The notes under the pieces were generated by a model, which searched no databases, was not told the DNA's origin, and saw nothing but the letters and a program-made list of their open reading frames with translations. Positions 25,606-34,082 of a stretch of DNA of 64,000 bases are shown here, one piece after another; the first letter of the stretch is position 1; each line of letters begins with the position of its first letter. The position numbers were made by a program, and so were the translations under genes. This DNA comes from a virus: the IMG/VR virus record IMGVR_UViG_3300027754_005989, positions 1-64,000 of that record; one strand, 5' to 3'.

Positions 25606-25860
25606 TTAAATATCAGAGTGCCTATGATGGGAAATTATTTTATCCAATTCAAAAAGTCTTTCTAAGTCATTTTCGACCGCATCAACTTCGTGCCATGCTG
25701 CGGTCAATTTCTGACGAATGGAGTCATTTTGATCGGCACTTGTTTCCATTTCAGCAAGTACCAAACAAATGTTTTTCATCAACGATTCAGAGTAATTATC
25801 ACACAACTGATCACCCCGCATATGAAGCCTGCCAAAAAAATTTGCGTGATTGTTTTCCAT
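25606..25860 (-). CDS. Hypothetical helical protein
   Basis: 84 residues, acidic, helical (CLVLAEMETSADQNDSIRQK, AWHEVDAVENDLERLFELDK). It lies 14 bp upstream of acetyltransferase copy 1. No family recognised. Confidence 0.6.
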   Translation of the reverse strand: MENNHANFFGRLHMRGDQLCDNYSESLMKNICLVLAEMETSADQNDSIRQKLTAAWHEVDAVENDLERLFELDKIISHHRHSDI

Positions 25861-25933
25861 TTCATTAAAATAACTCCAAAACTAATTTAAAATAAATCTC
25901 TCTGAATTGCAAGAAGAAATCAAGAAGGACAAA

Positions 25934-26458
25934 ATGGCCATAGAGACCAAGTATTCTTATAACATTGAAAACATTCAGTTATTTTCCGACCCTGAATCCA
26001 CCAGTTGGATTCACATCGGCAAATTTTGCTCAATCGGCCCAAATATAAAGGCTTATGTTTCTGGACACAACATGCAAATGATTTCTACATATCCATTTTT
26101 AAGGCACAAAGAGGAATTTCCCAAAGGCAGGCACAATAACGCATCCAAAGGCGATATTGTAATTGGAAATGATGTGTGGATCGGTGCCAGATCAATACTC
26201 TTGAATGGTGTCAAAATTGGAGATGGAGCTATTATTGGCGCAGGCTCGGTGGTTTGCAAAGACATTGCACCCTACACCGTGGCAGCGGGCAATCCCTGTA
26301 AGCCAATTCGCAAAAGATATTCAGATGAACAGATTGATGCCCTGCTGAAAATACAATGGTGGACTTGGGATCATCCAAAGATTAACGAAGCCCTGCCATT
26401 GCTTCAGAGCAACGATGTGCAGGGCTTCATAGACAAATATTTGCCAAAATTAGGATAA
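25934..26458 (+). CDS. Hexapeptide-repeat acetyltransferase (CatB-like), copy 2
   Basis: 174 residues from the ATG at 25934, chosen for the AGAAGGAC ribosome binding site just upstream. It shares with copy 1 the blocks KFCSIGPNIKAYVSGHNMQM (catalytic-type His), IVIGNDVWIGARSILLNGV, IGDGAIIGAGSVV, APYTVAAGNPCKPIRKRYS, and the C-terminal FIDKYLP. The two copies are about 40% alike by eye and face away from each other around a short gene. Confidence 0.85.
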   Translation: MAIETKYSYNIENIQLFSDPESTSWIHIGKFCSIGPNIKAYVSGHNMQMISTYPFLRHKEEFPKGRHNNASKGDIVIGNDVWIGARSILLNGVKIGDGAIIGAGSVVCKDIAPYTVAAGNPCKPIRKRYSDEQIDALLKIQWWTWDHPKINEALPLLQSNDVQGFIDKYLPKLG

Positions 26459-26469
26459 GTCGGCAATGT

Positions 26470-26751
26470 TCACTCTCCCACTAATTCCAAATCTTTGATC
26501 CATACAATCTCGCCAGCATCGTTTATGCGCACAAGCTCGAATTCCGGCTCTTGTAGACCTGCTTTCAGATATTCCTGTGCCAGTTTTTCGTGACTGATTT
26601 TGGCATTGTTGATGCTGTCGAAATATAGAACTAAGTCAGAGTATTCTTTTACTGTGATGTCTACAAAGTCCTCACTTACGATATACCTGCTATTTTTGAA
26701 ACGCAGACACAATATCTCATGGAAGGCGGGTGGTTTTATTACAGCGTTCAT
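26470..26751 (-). CDS. Small protein of the AGLQxP family, copy 1
   Basis: 93 residues. The block KLAQEYLKAGLQEPEFELV recurs in related form in two other small proteins of the window (27274 and 31003), always after a helix and before a beta-strand. The N-terminus reads MNAVIKPPAFHEILCLRFKN. The role is unknown. It ends 11 bp from the convergent acetyltransferase. Confidence 0.6.
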   Translation of the reverse strand: MNAVIKPPAFHEILCLRFKNSRYIVSEDFVDITVKEYSDLVLYFDSINNAKISHEKLAQEYLKAGLQEPEFELVRINDAGEIVWIKDLELVGE

Positions 26752-26840
26752 GCAATTCTCCTTGTTTACAAACTTAACACGGAATGCTAAAACCGTTCCT
26801 AAAAATCTACCTAAATCTACTCATGAGTCATAAATAATAT

Positions 26841-27272
26841 ATGAACTTCAAAATATGGCTGGAAAATCAAGAACCACTAAAAACACTACAAGAATTAAAC
26901 AACCTTGTACCAGAAATCATTCGAGCAGCACAACAAGCTTATAACTCTTGGGCACAAAATGATGACGGAATAGATGACGAATTGGGAGTAGGAGGTATCT
27001 GTCAAGACATAGCTAGCGAAATATGCGGGGTTATCAGCAATCATGGATTTGATTGCACCACAGTATCACAGGAAATAGGAGAACAACATGTTTATACAGT
27101 TGTCAAACTGGAAGAAGGCGTATATGAAATAGATATACCGCCCAGCGTCTACGAAACAGGAGGTGGATATAGCTGGAGAAAAATACACAATATAATATTC
27201 AATAAAAATCACTTGATTATTCATAAAATAGACGGCGATCCAGAAAGCTTTGATAACTACACCGGATACTAA
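26841..27272 (+). CDS. Papain/transglutaminase-like protein with CTS-like N-terminus
   Basis: 143 residues. MNFKIWLENQEPLKTLQELN resembles a capsid-targeting tag (LQE is a possible cleavage point). The remainder has GVGGICQDIASEICGVI, then EQHVYTVV and YEIDIPP: the order Cys, His, Asp fits a small transglutaminase- or papain-like fold found in phages. Catalytic activity is an inference. No ribosome binding site is visible; CATAAATAATAT lies directly before the ATG. Confidence 0.55.
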   Translation: MNFKIWLENQEPLKTLQELNNLVPEIIRAAQQAYNSWAQNDDGIDDELGVGGICQDIASEICGVISNHGFDCTTVSQEIGEQHVYTVVKLEEGVYEIDIPPSVYETGGGYSWRKIHNIIFNKNHLIIHKIDGDPESFDNYTGY

Positions 27273-27273
27273 T

Positions 27274-27762
27274 CTAATTTGGACGAAAAGCTTTAGGCAA
27301 AATTAATTTCTTTCCGAAAATATATGGGACAGTTGTTGTAGCAACAATAAGTTCCATATCTGGAAGCTTTATTCCAGCTTCAGCCCACTTCTCTTCCAGC
27401 TTATCGTACACTTCAATGGCTTGTTCGATATTATTGTATTCGAGTTCAAAATTGCCGATTTCTTCGTCCTTGTGCCACTCATTGCTCATCATGTCTCTGG
27501 CTTCCGCAAATCTACCACCCACAAACCGAAGCTTGAAACAATAATTGTCAATATAATTGCAATTCATATACTCCCAATCAATCTGATGCCAAAGTAGATC
27601 TTTCTTGTTGGTCTGTTGTTGCAACGACATCCTCACAGCGGCGACCAAATGACTGCCCTTAAACCAGACGCATTGAAGATATCCCCACGACCGGAATAAT
27701 GCTTCAATTATTCCTTGTGGGCTTTCTGTAAGGTTGTCGAGTTGCTTTACATTCGCATTCAC
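27274..27762 (-). CDS. Protein of the AGLQxP family, copy 2
   Basis: About 162 residues. The start is uncertain: a GTG at 27762 is used because the longer frame would run into the divergent gene at 27821. The C-terminal part holds YDKLEEKWAEAGIKLPDMEL, the family block. The middle has aromatic and Cys residues (WEYMNCNYIDNYCFKLRF). Function unknown. Confidence 0.55.
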   Translation of the reverse strand: MNANVKQLDNLTESPQGIIEALFRSWGYLQCVWFKGSHLVAAVRMSLQQQTNKKDLLWHQIDWEYMNCNYIDNYCFKLRFVGGRFAEARDMMSNEWHKDEEIGNFELEYNNIEQAIEVYDKLEEKWAEAGIKLPDMELIVATTTVPYIFGKKLILPKAFRPN

Positions 27763-27820
27763 TTGTAGTATACACTCGGAGTTGTGCAAAAAATTCACAT
27801 CAAAAATAGGGAGTCTTAAT

Positions 27821-28141
27821 ATGGCTTTAAATAAAGACATAGTCTTCAATGCCTTTGTTCGCAAACGGAATCTTACAGATGCTGAACTTGCTGAATACAC
27901 GGGCATTCATGGCAATAGTGTTCGTCCTGTTCGTCTTAGCCTCGAAAGGCTTGGAGCTATTCGCAAAACTGAGAAAAAAAGGCAAGGCTATAGAGTTTAT
28001 GAGGTCAACAAGGATTATGACTTCACAAAAACTCAAAAAAAGCCAAGCTATTCCTCTCTGTTCACGGCTCTTTGCAAGCAGCGCAAAATGCACAGAGAGG
28101 CTATTGAAAAGATTAACAAGTTATTGAACAGGATCTCCTAG
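27821..28141 (+). CDS. Winged-helix-like DNA-binding protein
   Basis: 106 residues from MALNKDIVFNAFVRKRNLTD with ribosome binding site AGGGAG. LTDAELAEYTGIHGNSVRPV then LSLERLGAIRKTEK forms a helix-turn-helix plus wing (GYRVYEVN). It is a likely small transcription regulator. It overlaps the convergent paralogue C by 21 bp. Confidence 0.7.
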   Translation: MALNKDIVFNAFVRKRNLTDAELAEYTGIHGNSVRPVRLSLERLGAIRKTEKKRQGYRVYEVNKDYDFTKTQKKPSYSSLFTALCKQRKMHREAIEKINKLLNRIS

Positions 28142-29137
28142 AATATTGAGCATATGCCCAATGTCCTTCAGAGCAACAGTTTTTTCACGGCCTACTGATG
28201 ACCTGTATTCTACCATGTGAGTCTCCACAAGAGCTTCTTCATGGTGAGACAGGTCATATCTTATTTGCTCACGAATTGCCAAATAATCATAGTGACCTGC
28301 CAGTCTAGGAAACTTGCGTCTGCCGTTGGGGACATCGACAGGATTACCGCTAGCTCCCTCGTCGCCGGTAATGACTGTACAACCACAAGCAGCCATTTCC
28401 CTGTGCATTTTCTCTCTGCCTCCAAAAGGCCCGAAATCGATACAAACCTTCGCTCTTAGTCCCCACATTCGCATTTCTTCGTGCGTCATATTGATCAACG
28501 GCACGAATTTTATGTCACCGCATAATTCCATGATTTTGCCAGTATGTTCAATTCCTTTGGTTGGGTTGTAGACAACTATGTCTTCTCTTTTTGCGCCATC
28601 AAGAACTGTAGGCTCATCATGAATGAATATAGGATTGGTGTAATCTCGCAGAAAAAATAATTTATTTTCAGGTATTTGACCGCTACCTGCAAGAAAGTCA
28701 TATGCACGCTGTGATGCACAGGCGTGAAAACACAACTGCAAATTGGGATGACTCAAATCGGGCCAAGCATCTTGTTCAATAGCCCAATCTTGCCAGAGGC
28801 CAACTCCCAACCAGCACATGATCTTCTTTGACTTATAAAGATTTTCACCTTCAAAATGCAGGCAACTTGGCGTATCCGGCGAGAATTGATACCAGTTTGG
28901 CCCCCAACCCGCTGGCATCATTTGAACTGTGTCGGGATCATCACGGTTTTCTTCTCTGGTTTCACGAAATCGCAGCCCGTATCTGCTTGCAAAAGGTTCC
29001 AATATGGGAAAAAGATCAGACACAGGTTCGTATATCATCGCTGCATACTTGCCTATTTCCAGAAGCATTCCACATGTTTGGTGCATCGCATCTGCGCCAC
29101 CACGGTTGTTATATGAACTATGAATCTTGAATCGCAT
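28121..29137 (-). CDS. Glycosyltransferase-like protein, paralogue C
   Basis: 338 residues from the ATG at 29137 (ribosome binding site TAGGAG). It shares all family blocks with 17113 and 18479: MRFKIHSSYNNRGGADAMHQ, GWGPNWYQF, CWLGVGLWQDWA, CFHACASQRAYDFLAGS, VCIDFGPFGGREKMHREMAA, CGCTVITGDEG, RKFPRLAGHYDY. It lies 23 bp from the divergent methyltransferase-RmlC fusion gene, so sugar modification is a likely theme. Confidence 0.65.
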   Translation of the reverse strand: MRFKIHSSYNNRGGADAMHQTCGMLLEIGKYAAMIYEPVSDLFPILEPFASRYGLRFRETREENRDDPDTVQMMPAGWGPNWYQFSPDTPSCLHFEGENLYKSKKIMCWLGVGLWQDWAIEQDAWPDLSHPNLQLCFHACASQRAYDFLAGSGQIPENKLFFLRDYTNPIFIHDEPTVLDGAKREDIVVYNPTKGIEHTGKIMELCGDIKFVPLINMTHEEMRMWGLRAKVCIDFGPFGGREKMHREMAACGCTVITGDEGASGNPVDVPNGRRKFPRLAGHYDYLAIREQIRYDLSHHEEALVETHMVEYRSSVGREKTVALKDIGHMLNILGDPVQ

Positions 29138-29160
29138 CAAATCACTCCTAAAATAAAACT

Positions 29161-30213
29161 ATGAGCAATTACATAGACCATCTGCCAACTTGGGAAGAGT
29201 TAGCCAAATCCCATGATTTTTCCCGCTGTACCGTGCTTGAATACGGTTGTGGAGTCGGCACCAAAACTCTTTGTAAACTATTTAAAAAATGCGTCAGCGT
29301 TGAATTATATCATGAAGACTTTTTGTTGCCAAATTGGTTTCAACAATTATCAGATGATCTTGAACAAAACCAAATAAGCAACTGGTGCGGAAAGCTAGTC
29401 CGTGTAGACGGCTCAATTTGTCAAATCGAAGATGAAATTCGTAAAAACAATTTAATCCAAACTAGAAATCTTGATTCGCCATCCAAGGATTTTCTTAAAC
29501 AGGTTGTTCAAAGTGACATCGAAAAACATCGTCCCGATGTCGTCTTTGTTGATCCGGGTATTCATTTGCGGGGAGAAATCGCAAGAATAATCATGGAAAA
29601 TTACTGGTCGCCTCTAGTTGTACTCCACGATTACAACTGGCAAGATGACAGGTATGGCTACCATCTGCTGAAAGACATTTCTAATTATTCTTTGAGCGTT
29701 CCGATTCCGGGTGGTCTTGGCACAGCGGTCTACTCTCAATCCGTCACAGATTGCCTTGTCAAAAATCTCACAAAATTCAAAGATAATCGGGGATTTTTTT
29801 CTGAAATATTCAACCAGAATAATTTTGATTTTGTAGTAAAACAAATCAATCATAGTCACAGCAAAAAGGGAACTCTAAGAGGCATTCACAAAGCGCCATT
29901 TGAAAAGCTTGTCACATGCGTTAGTGGTCGTATTTTGGATGTGTGCGTTGATTTACGGCCAGAAAGTCCCACTTATCTTCATCATGTGGCTGTGGAACTC
30001 AACGAGCAGAATGGATTGCAATTACTGGTTCCCAAGAATTGCGGTCATGCTTTTTTGGCGTTAGAAGAGGCCACAATCATCTACAGCCAGTCAGATGTGT
30101 ACTGCCCCAGAAAGGAATCGTCTGTAAGATTTGATGATCCAAAAGTCGGGATCAAATGGCCTATCATGGAATACATCATTTCTGATAAAGACCTTGCGAA
30201 TCCTAGCCTTTAG
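29161..30213 (+). CDS. Methyltransferase-RmlC fusion protein
   Basis: 350 residues. The first ~195 form a SAM-binding domain (VLEYGCGVGTKTLCKLF at 25-41, acidic VSVELYHEDF, then VVFVDPG and PLVVLHDYNW). Residues ~203-345 match dTDP-4-dehydrorhamnose 3,5-epimerase: DNRGFFSEIF, GTLRGIHKAP with catalytic-type His243, KLVTCVSGRILDVCVDLR, VPKNCGHAFLALEEATIIY and RFDDPKVGIKWP. The frame is unbroken across the join. A fused enzyme would epimerise and methylate one keto-sugar; each activity is inferred from motifs. It overlaps the convergent oxygenase by 11 bp. Confidence 0.75.
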   Translation: MSNYIDHLPTWEELAKSHDFSRCTVLEYGCGVGTKTLCKLFKKCVSVELYHEDFLLPNWFQQLSDDLEQNQISNWCGKLVRVDGSICQIEDEIRKNNLIQTRNLDSPSKDFLKQVVQSDIEKHRPDVVFVDPGIHLRGEIARIIMENYWSPLVVLHDYNWQDDRYGYHLLKDISNYSLSVPIPGGLGTAVYSQSVTDCLVKNLTKFKDNRGFFSEIFNQNNFDFVVKQINHSHSKKGTLRGIHKAPFEKLVTCVSGRILDVCVDLRPESPTYLHHVAVELNEQNGLQLLVPKNCGHAFLALEEATIIYSQSDVYCPRKESSVRFDDPKVGIKWPIMEYIISDKDLANPSL

Positions 30214-30913
30214 GGTCATACCAAACTGCTTCCGTGGCAAATCCGCTGGCATCGTCAGACGGTGTATTGGTGAAATAATACATGGCAATAGAGTATCGAC
30301 ATACATCTTCAGGACACATCAAAACATCTGGGTGACCATGTAGTGCTTTGTCAGTAGTGTTGAAAAGCACGGCACGATTGAATATAGGCAAGACTTCGAC
30401 CTTTTTCTCCATGCTGTGATATTCAAACAATTGCAATGAACCGCCCCACTCGGGTTGCCACTCACGGTTCAAATACAGCAACAAGTTCACCCTGCGAAAC
30501 ATTTGATTGTTCATAGGGTGCATGGCGTAATCTGTATGAATTCCTAGTTTTCCCCCGCTGGCAATTTTATGCAAACCACCACCAGTCATGCTCAAATCGG
30601 GAACTAAACCCTGAATTCCAGTCAAATCCTCAACAAATTTGATAAATCGTGGTGAATTCAGATAGTCCAGCAATAATCGTGTTAAATCGGGTATTTGTTC
30701 CAGATTTCTTTGGTCGCTCGGTGTGTTCCACTTTTTCACTTGAAATTTGTGGTCGTTACCTTCCCTCCCCCAATCTTTAAAATTGACAATTTCGTCAACA
30801 ACCGTATTCAAAAATTTTTCATTTTGAATAAAGTTATCAATTGCGATATAAGGGAAAGGCAATGCAGAAGCATAGTTGGTGTGAAGCTGTCTGCCTAACT
30901 TGTGATTTATCAT
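30203..30913 (-). CDS. 2OG-Fe(II) oxygenase
   Basis: 236 residues. Iron ligands H126-x-D128 (GIHTDYAMHP) and distal His192 or His194 (LHGHPD), with Arg206 (CRYSIAMYYF) for 2-oxoglutarate. RRVNLLLYLN and WGGSLQLF are typical of the prolyl-4-hydroxylase-like group found near glycosyltransferases. It is unrelated in detail to the 189-residue oxygenase at 14178. It probably hydroxylates a sugar or protein side chain. Confidence 0.8.
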   Translation of the reverse strand: MINHKLGRQLHTNYASALPFPYIAIDNFIQNEKFLNTVVDEIVNFKDWGREGNDHKFQVKKWNTPSDQRNLEQIPDLTRLLLDYLNSPRFIKFVEDLTGIQGLVPDLSMTGGGLHKIASGGKLGIHTDYAMHPMNNQMFRRVNLLLYLNREWQPEWGGSLQLFEYHSMEKKVEVLPIFNRAVLFNTTDKALHGHPDVLMCPEDVCRYSIAMYYFTNTPSDDASGFATEAVWYDPKG

Positions 30914-31002
30914 GAAGATAAATAAGTAAATTTTTTATTTTTTGACAAGTTTGTGTTAAAGTACAAAATCCAATGAGTTTTTAAATCCTTTGGAAATGCT
31001 TG

Positions 31003-31353
31003 ATGAATTATTTCTTTGATTCAACTGATTGCAAGATAATCACACAAAGTCAGGCATATGTCATTCCACGATCAATCGGACAAGAAATCAGAAAACAACC
31101 TTGTTTTTTGATGTTTGATTCCGGCAGGGTCGTTTCATTTTGGGATTTGAGCAACCAGCATTACTCTTGTGACATTGAAAATCAGATCATTTCGGTTAAC
31201 TCCACTCTTCAAGTACGCAAAGTGATCAACGATCTTAAAAAGGCATACTCTGAGGCTGGATTGCAAATTCCGGGTCTGTCGCTTATTTTCTGTCGGATAA
31301 GTCTCGTAGGAAAAAACCCTGTAATTAGCCATGAACATAAATTCTTTACTTGA
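31003..31353 (+). CDS. Small protein of the AGLQxP family, copy 3
   Basis: 116 residues from the ATG at 31003. The block DLKKAYSEAGLQIPGLSLIF matches copies 1 and 2, preceded by a beta-rich half (CFLMFDSGRVVSFWDLSNQ). It overlaps the acetyltransferase gene by 23 bp. Function unknown. Confidence 0.55.
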   Translation: MNYFFDSTDCKIITQSQAYVIPRSIGQEIRKQPCFLMFDSGRVVSFWDLSNQHYSCDIENQIISVNSTLQVRKVINDLKKAYSEAGLQIPGLSLIFCRISLVGKNPVISHEHKFFT

Positions 31354-31669
31354 TCAAATCAAAAACACCTATTCAGATGTTGCCATCTATGCCAAGGAAG
31401 ACTCTCTTGTAATCAACCTTAATTACATCAAAGTCCCAGAAGCGCATCAGAACAAAGGAATTGGCTCTAAAATCATAGAAATTTTGCAGGAATATGCTAC
31501 AAACGCATCGAAGGCAATTGTCATAGAGCCGATGCCACAAAAAGGCAAAATTCTGGCTTTAAAACGATTTTATAAGAGACATGGCTTTGTCCCTAACTCT
31601 GGAAATTATTTTGTAGTTTCTTTCAACAGAAAGTGGACTGAGACTTGGTATTGGAGACCGAATTTTTAG
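31331..31669 (+). CDS. GNAT-family N-acetyltransferase
   Basis: 112 residues. VPEAHQNKGIGSKIIEILQE is the acetyl-CoA-binding motif A (Q-x-x-G-x-G), with a beta-strand before it and RFYKRHGFVPN, the usual motif B, after it. It is shorter than most GNATs because the N-terminal strands are compact. The acceptor is unknown. Confidence 0.75.
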   Translation: MNINSLLDQIKNTYSDVAIYAKEDSLVINLNYIKVPEAHQNKGIGSKIIEILQEYATNASKAIVIEPMPQKGKILALKRFYKRHGFVPNSGNYFVVSFNRKWTETWYWRPNF

Positions 31670-31725
31670 AACTTCGGATTAGAAGTTTTTTGACGAATAT
31701 TTGCCAATTCACAGTAAATAAAAAC

Positions 31726-32595
31726 ATGATAAAATCTTTTCTTGAATATTTGGCTGAAGCCACTAAGGGCAACCAGCCCAAGATCAAAATCGTTGCCATT
31801 CAGGGATCGCCAAGAACAATAGATTCTTGTTCAGGTGGAGATTCCAAAACTTCTTTTTTACTCAAGAAGGCAATCGATAGTCTTTCCAACGATATTGTCG
31901 TAGATTTGATTGATTTGAAAGTGATGGATACCGATCCTCAGGTTCGACCTTGTAAGGGTTGTATAGGCACTTCCAACGGCTTTCATTGCCATTTCCCATG
32001 CAGTTGTTATGACAAGGACGATGGCACCAACGATTTAATGCATGAAGAAAATGTATATGAAAGAATGCAAAAAGCAGATGGCTTTGTGGTTTTCACTCCT
32101 GTGCATTGGTCTGGACCTAGCAGTCAAGTTAAGGCATTTTTCGACAGGTTGGTTTGTGTTAATCTGACTCTGACAAGAGAAGATGCCAAGAAGCTTTACG
32201 GCAAAGATATCAAAGACCCGAAGAAGACTATCGCTGCTGAACAATCTGGAAAGTATAGGGATTTGCTAAAAAATCACTTTGAAGGTAAGTTCGGAGCTTT
32301 TTTCATTCACGGTGATGACGGAGCAAATGATTACAACAATGGCAAAATTCCCCTGTCGATGGCACAACATAAGTCAATGGATTACATGAGCCCCAAAGAG
32401 GGGATCATGCCTATTGTCAACCAATGCAGATATTCTGGTATTTTTGTGCATGAAGATTGCATTCATGGGCAAGTTTTTGGTTACAAAAAACCATATAGTC
32501 AAAATAATATCGACATTAAGAAAAGCGAAATGATTGAAAAAGCTTCAAAATTAGTCGATTGTCTTGTCCAACACATTCGTAAATCCAAAAATTGA
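31726..32595 (+). CDS. Flavodoxin-fold NAD(P)H reductase with CTS-like N-terminus
   Basis: 289 residues from MIKSFLEYLAEATKGNQ, a tag nearly identical in pattern to the T4 capsid-targeting sequence with LAE followed by Ala as a cleavage site. The rest is an NADPH-dependent FMN reductase or iron-sulfur flavoprotein: IVAIQGSPRTIDSCSGGDSK (FMN phosphate loop), CKGCIGTSNGFHCHFPC (Cys-rich insert), FVVFTPVHWSGPSSQVKAF (flavin ring loop). A redox enzyme with a packaging tag may be injected with the DNA. Confidence 0.75.
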   Translation: MIKSFLEYLAEATKGNQPKIKIVAIQGSPRTIDSCSGGDSKTSFLLKKAIDSLSNDIVVDLIDLKVMDTDPQVRPCKGCIGTSNGFHCHFPCSCYDKDDGTNDLMHEENVYERMQKADGFVVFTPVHWSGPSSQVKAFFDRLVCVNLTLTREDAKKLYGKDIKDPKKTIAAEQSGKYRDLLKNHFEGKFGAFFIHGDDGANDYNNGKIPLSMAQHKSMDYMSPKEGIMPIVNQCRYSGIFVHEDCIHGQVFGYKKPYSQNNIDIKKSEMIEKASKLVDCLVQHIRKSKN

Positions 32596-32675
32596 GCTTA
32601 TGTTGCAGCAACATAAATTCATGTTATACTGCTTCTGTTCTTGTCCCGAAGGCCATGCTTAAGAAAGTTAAAAAC

Positions 32676-32978
32676 ATGTCAGATGAAATTGTTATGCCAG
32701 AGATCAAGCACTCTGAAAAGATGCGAGATAGTTTGAAGAATTTCGTAGGCCAGCCAATCGCAATACTTTGTGCACGATTTAATTATCGTGGCATCTTGAG
32801 TCATGTTGGCGATGATCATCTTGTTTTGGCGCAGGCCCGTGCTGTGGAATCCAGCGGCGCAAGTAGCCAAGAACGACCTACTAATGAGGACGCTATAGGT
32901 TGCTCTATTTTTATTAGTCTTAATGCTGTCGAATTGGTATATTGGCCTCGTTGGGCATATGCCTCTTTGGATGACTGA
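32676..32978 (+). CDS. Hypothetical protein
   Basis: 100 residues from MSDEIVMPEIKHSEKMRDSL; an ATG 21 bp upstream (32655) is an alternative. The middle (IAILCARFNYRGILSHVGDD then HLVLAQARAVESSG) is beta-rich, like a small Sm-like barrel. It is followed at 29 bp by the next gene. No family recognised. Confidence 0.6.
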   Translation: MSDEIVMPEIKHSEKMRDSLKNFVGQPIAILCARFNYRGILSHVGDDHLVLAQARAVESSGASSQERPTNEDAIGCSIFISLNAVELVYWPRWAYASLDD

Positions 32979-33006
32979 TATAACTTCGACACTCAGGAAT
33001 TCACTC

Positions 33007-33615
33007 ATGAAGAACACGGGATATGAGGCTTGGAAGGCTCGTTTGGATTTTATGTCCAAAGAGTTTCCTTTTACAACTCATAAGCAGGGCATCGTCACGA
33101 TCAAAAATGAAGATGGTGCCCTTCATGCTGATGATCAACCTGCTTGGCGTTCTCCCACAAGAATCATGTGGTTTCAGAACAACAGAAAGAATGGCATAGA
33201 TGCGGACATATACGGAACAATCACCTATTACTACGAAAATATCCGTATTCCTCCTAAGTTTCATGCTGCCGTCAAAAATCCAAGCTTGCTCACCTTAGAG
33301 GAAGTCCTTGGTCATCCCAATCAAGAAGTTCGCTTCGTAGGGATGAAAATAATTGGGTTTGATGCGATTCGTAAAAGCAAGAACGCAAAAACCATTCACC
33401 GGGACAATAAAACCGGAGCAGAACTATTCCATGTCATGGGTATTTTTGAGGAACCCGTAGCCTTTGTATCGGTTCTCAACAGCACACCTGAGTCTGATGG
33501 GACATTTAAAAGATATTTTCTCTGCGTTCCATCGGACAAAAAAACTTGTCGGTCTGCAATAGCTTGGACCTTCAGGATGGAAGAAGATGAATATAGTCCA
33601 TCTGTGGAAACTTGA
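33007..33615 (+). CDS. DUF6745-like protein
   Basis: 202 residues from MKNTGYEAWKARLDFMSKEF with ribosome binding site CAGGAA. The blocks LHADDQPAWRSPTRIMWFQN and WFQNNRKNGIDADIYG, then LTLEEVLGHPNQEVRFVGM, recall the DUF6745 group (x-LHxDDxPA) found in phages and bacteria. Its function is not known. Confidence 0.55.
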   Translation: MKNTGYEAWKARLDFMSKEFPFTTHKQGIVTIKNEDGALHADDQPAWRSPTRIMWFQNNRKNGIDADIYGTITYYYENIRIPPKFHAAVKNPSLLTLEEVLGHPNQEVRFVGMKIIGFDAIRKSKNAKTIHRDNKTGAELFHVMGIFEEPVAFVSVLNSTPESDGTFKRYFLCVPSDKKTCRSAIAWTFRMEEDEYSPSVET

Positions 33616-33647
33616 GGTTTGTTACTATTTAAATTTAGAGGTATATT

Positions 33648-33977
33648 ATGACCAATTTTCAAGCTCGTCAAGGCGACATCATGTTTCGTAGCTGCGACTC
33701 TCCGAACATTACCAAGATGCGCAAAAAGAACGATAATATCCTTGCTCTGGGAGAGGTCACAGGACACTCCCACGCCGTAAAGTCCCATGAAGCAGGCACT
33801 TACGATAGTTATGTCGATGAAAACGGCGACATTTACATGTTGTCTACAGACAAAAACTTTGTCGTTGAACACGATGAACACAATCCTATTACCATGCCCA
33901 AGGGCGAATGGATTTGTGTCAGCAGGCAGATAGAGTTTGACCCTGTAGCAAACTCTCGTAGAATTGTTGCTGATTAA
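33648..33977 (+). CDS. Conserved phage protein (LALGEVTGHSH family)
   Basis: 109 residues. RQGDIMFRSC, LALGEVTGHSHAV and VEHDEHNPITMPKGEW form the recognisable pattern of a common small phage/plasmid protein of unknown function (QGDVL ... GExTGHxH ... HxEHxPIxLPxG). A terminator-like hairpin follows. Confidence 0.7.
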   Translation: MTNFQARQGDIMFRSCDSPNITKMRKKNDNILALGEVTGHSHAVKSHEAGTYDSYVDENGDIYMLSTDKNFVVEHDEHNPITMPKGEWICVSRQIEFDPVANSRRIVAD

Positions 33978-33985
33978 GAAATTTT

Positions 33986-34018
33986 AAAAAAGCCTCACGA
34001 TAAAAAGTGAAGTTTTTC
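33986..34018 (+). terminator. Probable intrinsic terminator
   Basis: AAAAAGCCTCAC and GTGAAGTTTTT flank GATAAAAA; one mismatch in the stem. The T-run lies inside the 3' arm. Confidence 0.5.
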
Positions 34019-34030
34019 GTTTCTATCAAT

Positions 34031-34074
34031 CTAATTTAATCCCATAGTCACTAACTACTATGGGATTAAATTAG
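34031..34074 (+). promoter_or_regulatory. 18-bp perfect hairpin immediately upstream of a ribosome binding site
   Basis: CTAATTTAATCCCATAGT pairs perfectly with ACTATGGGATTAAATTAG around an 8-nt loop CACTAACT. The 3' arm runs into AGAGG, the ribosome binding site of the gene at 34083, so the structure may control translation or mark an mRNA processing end. Confidence 0.7.
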
Positions 34075-34082
34075 AGGTTTTT

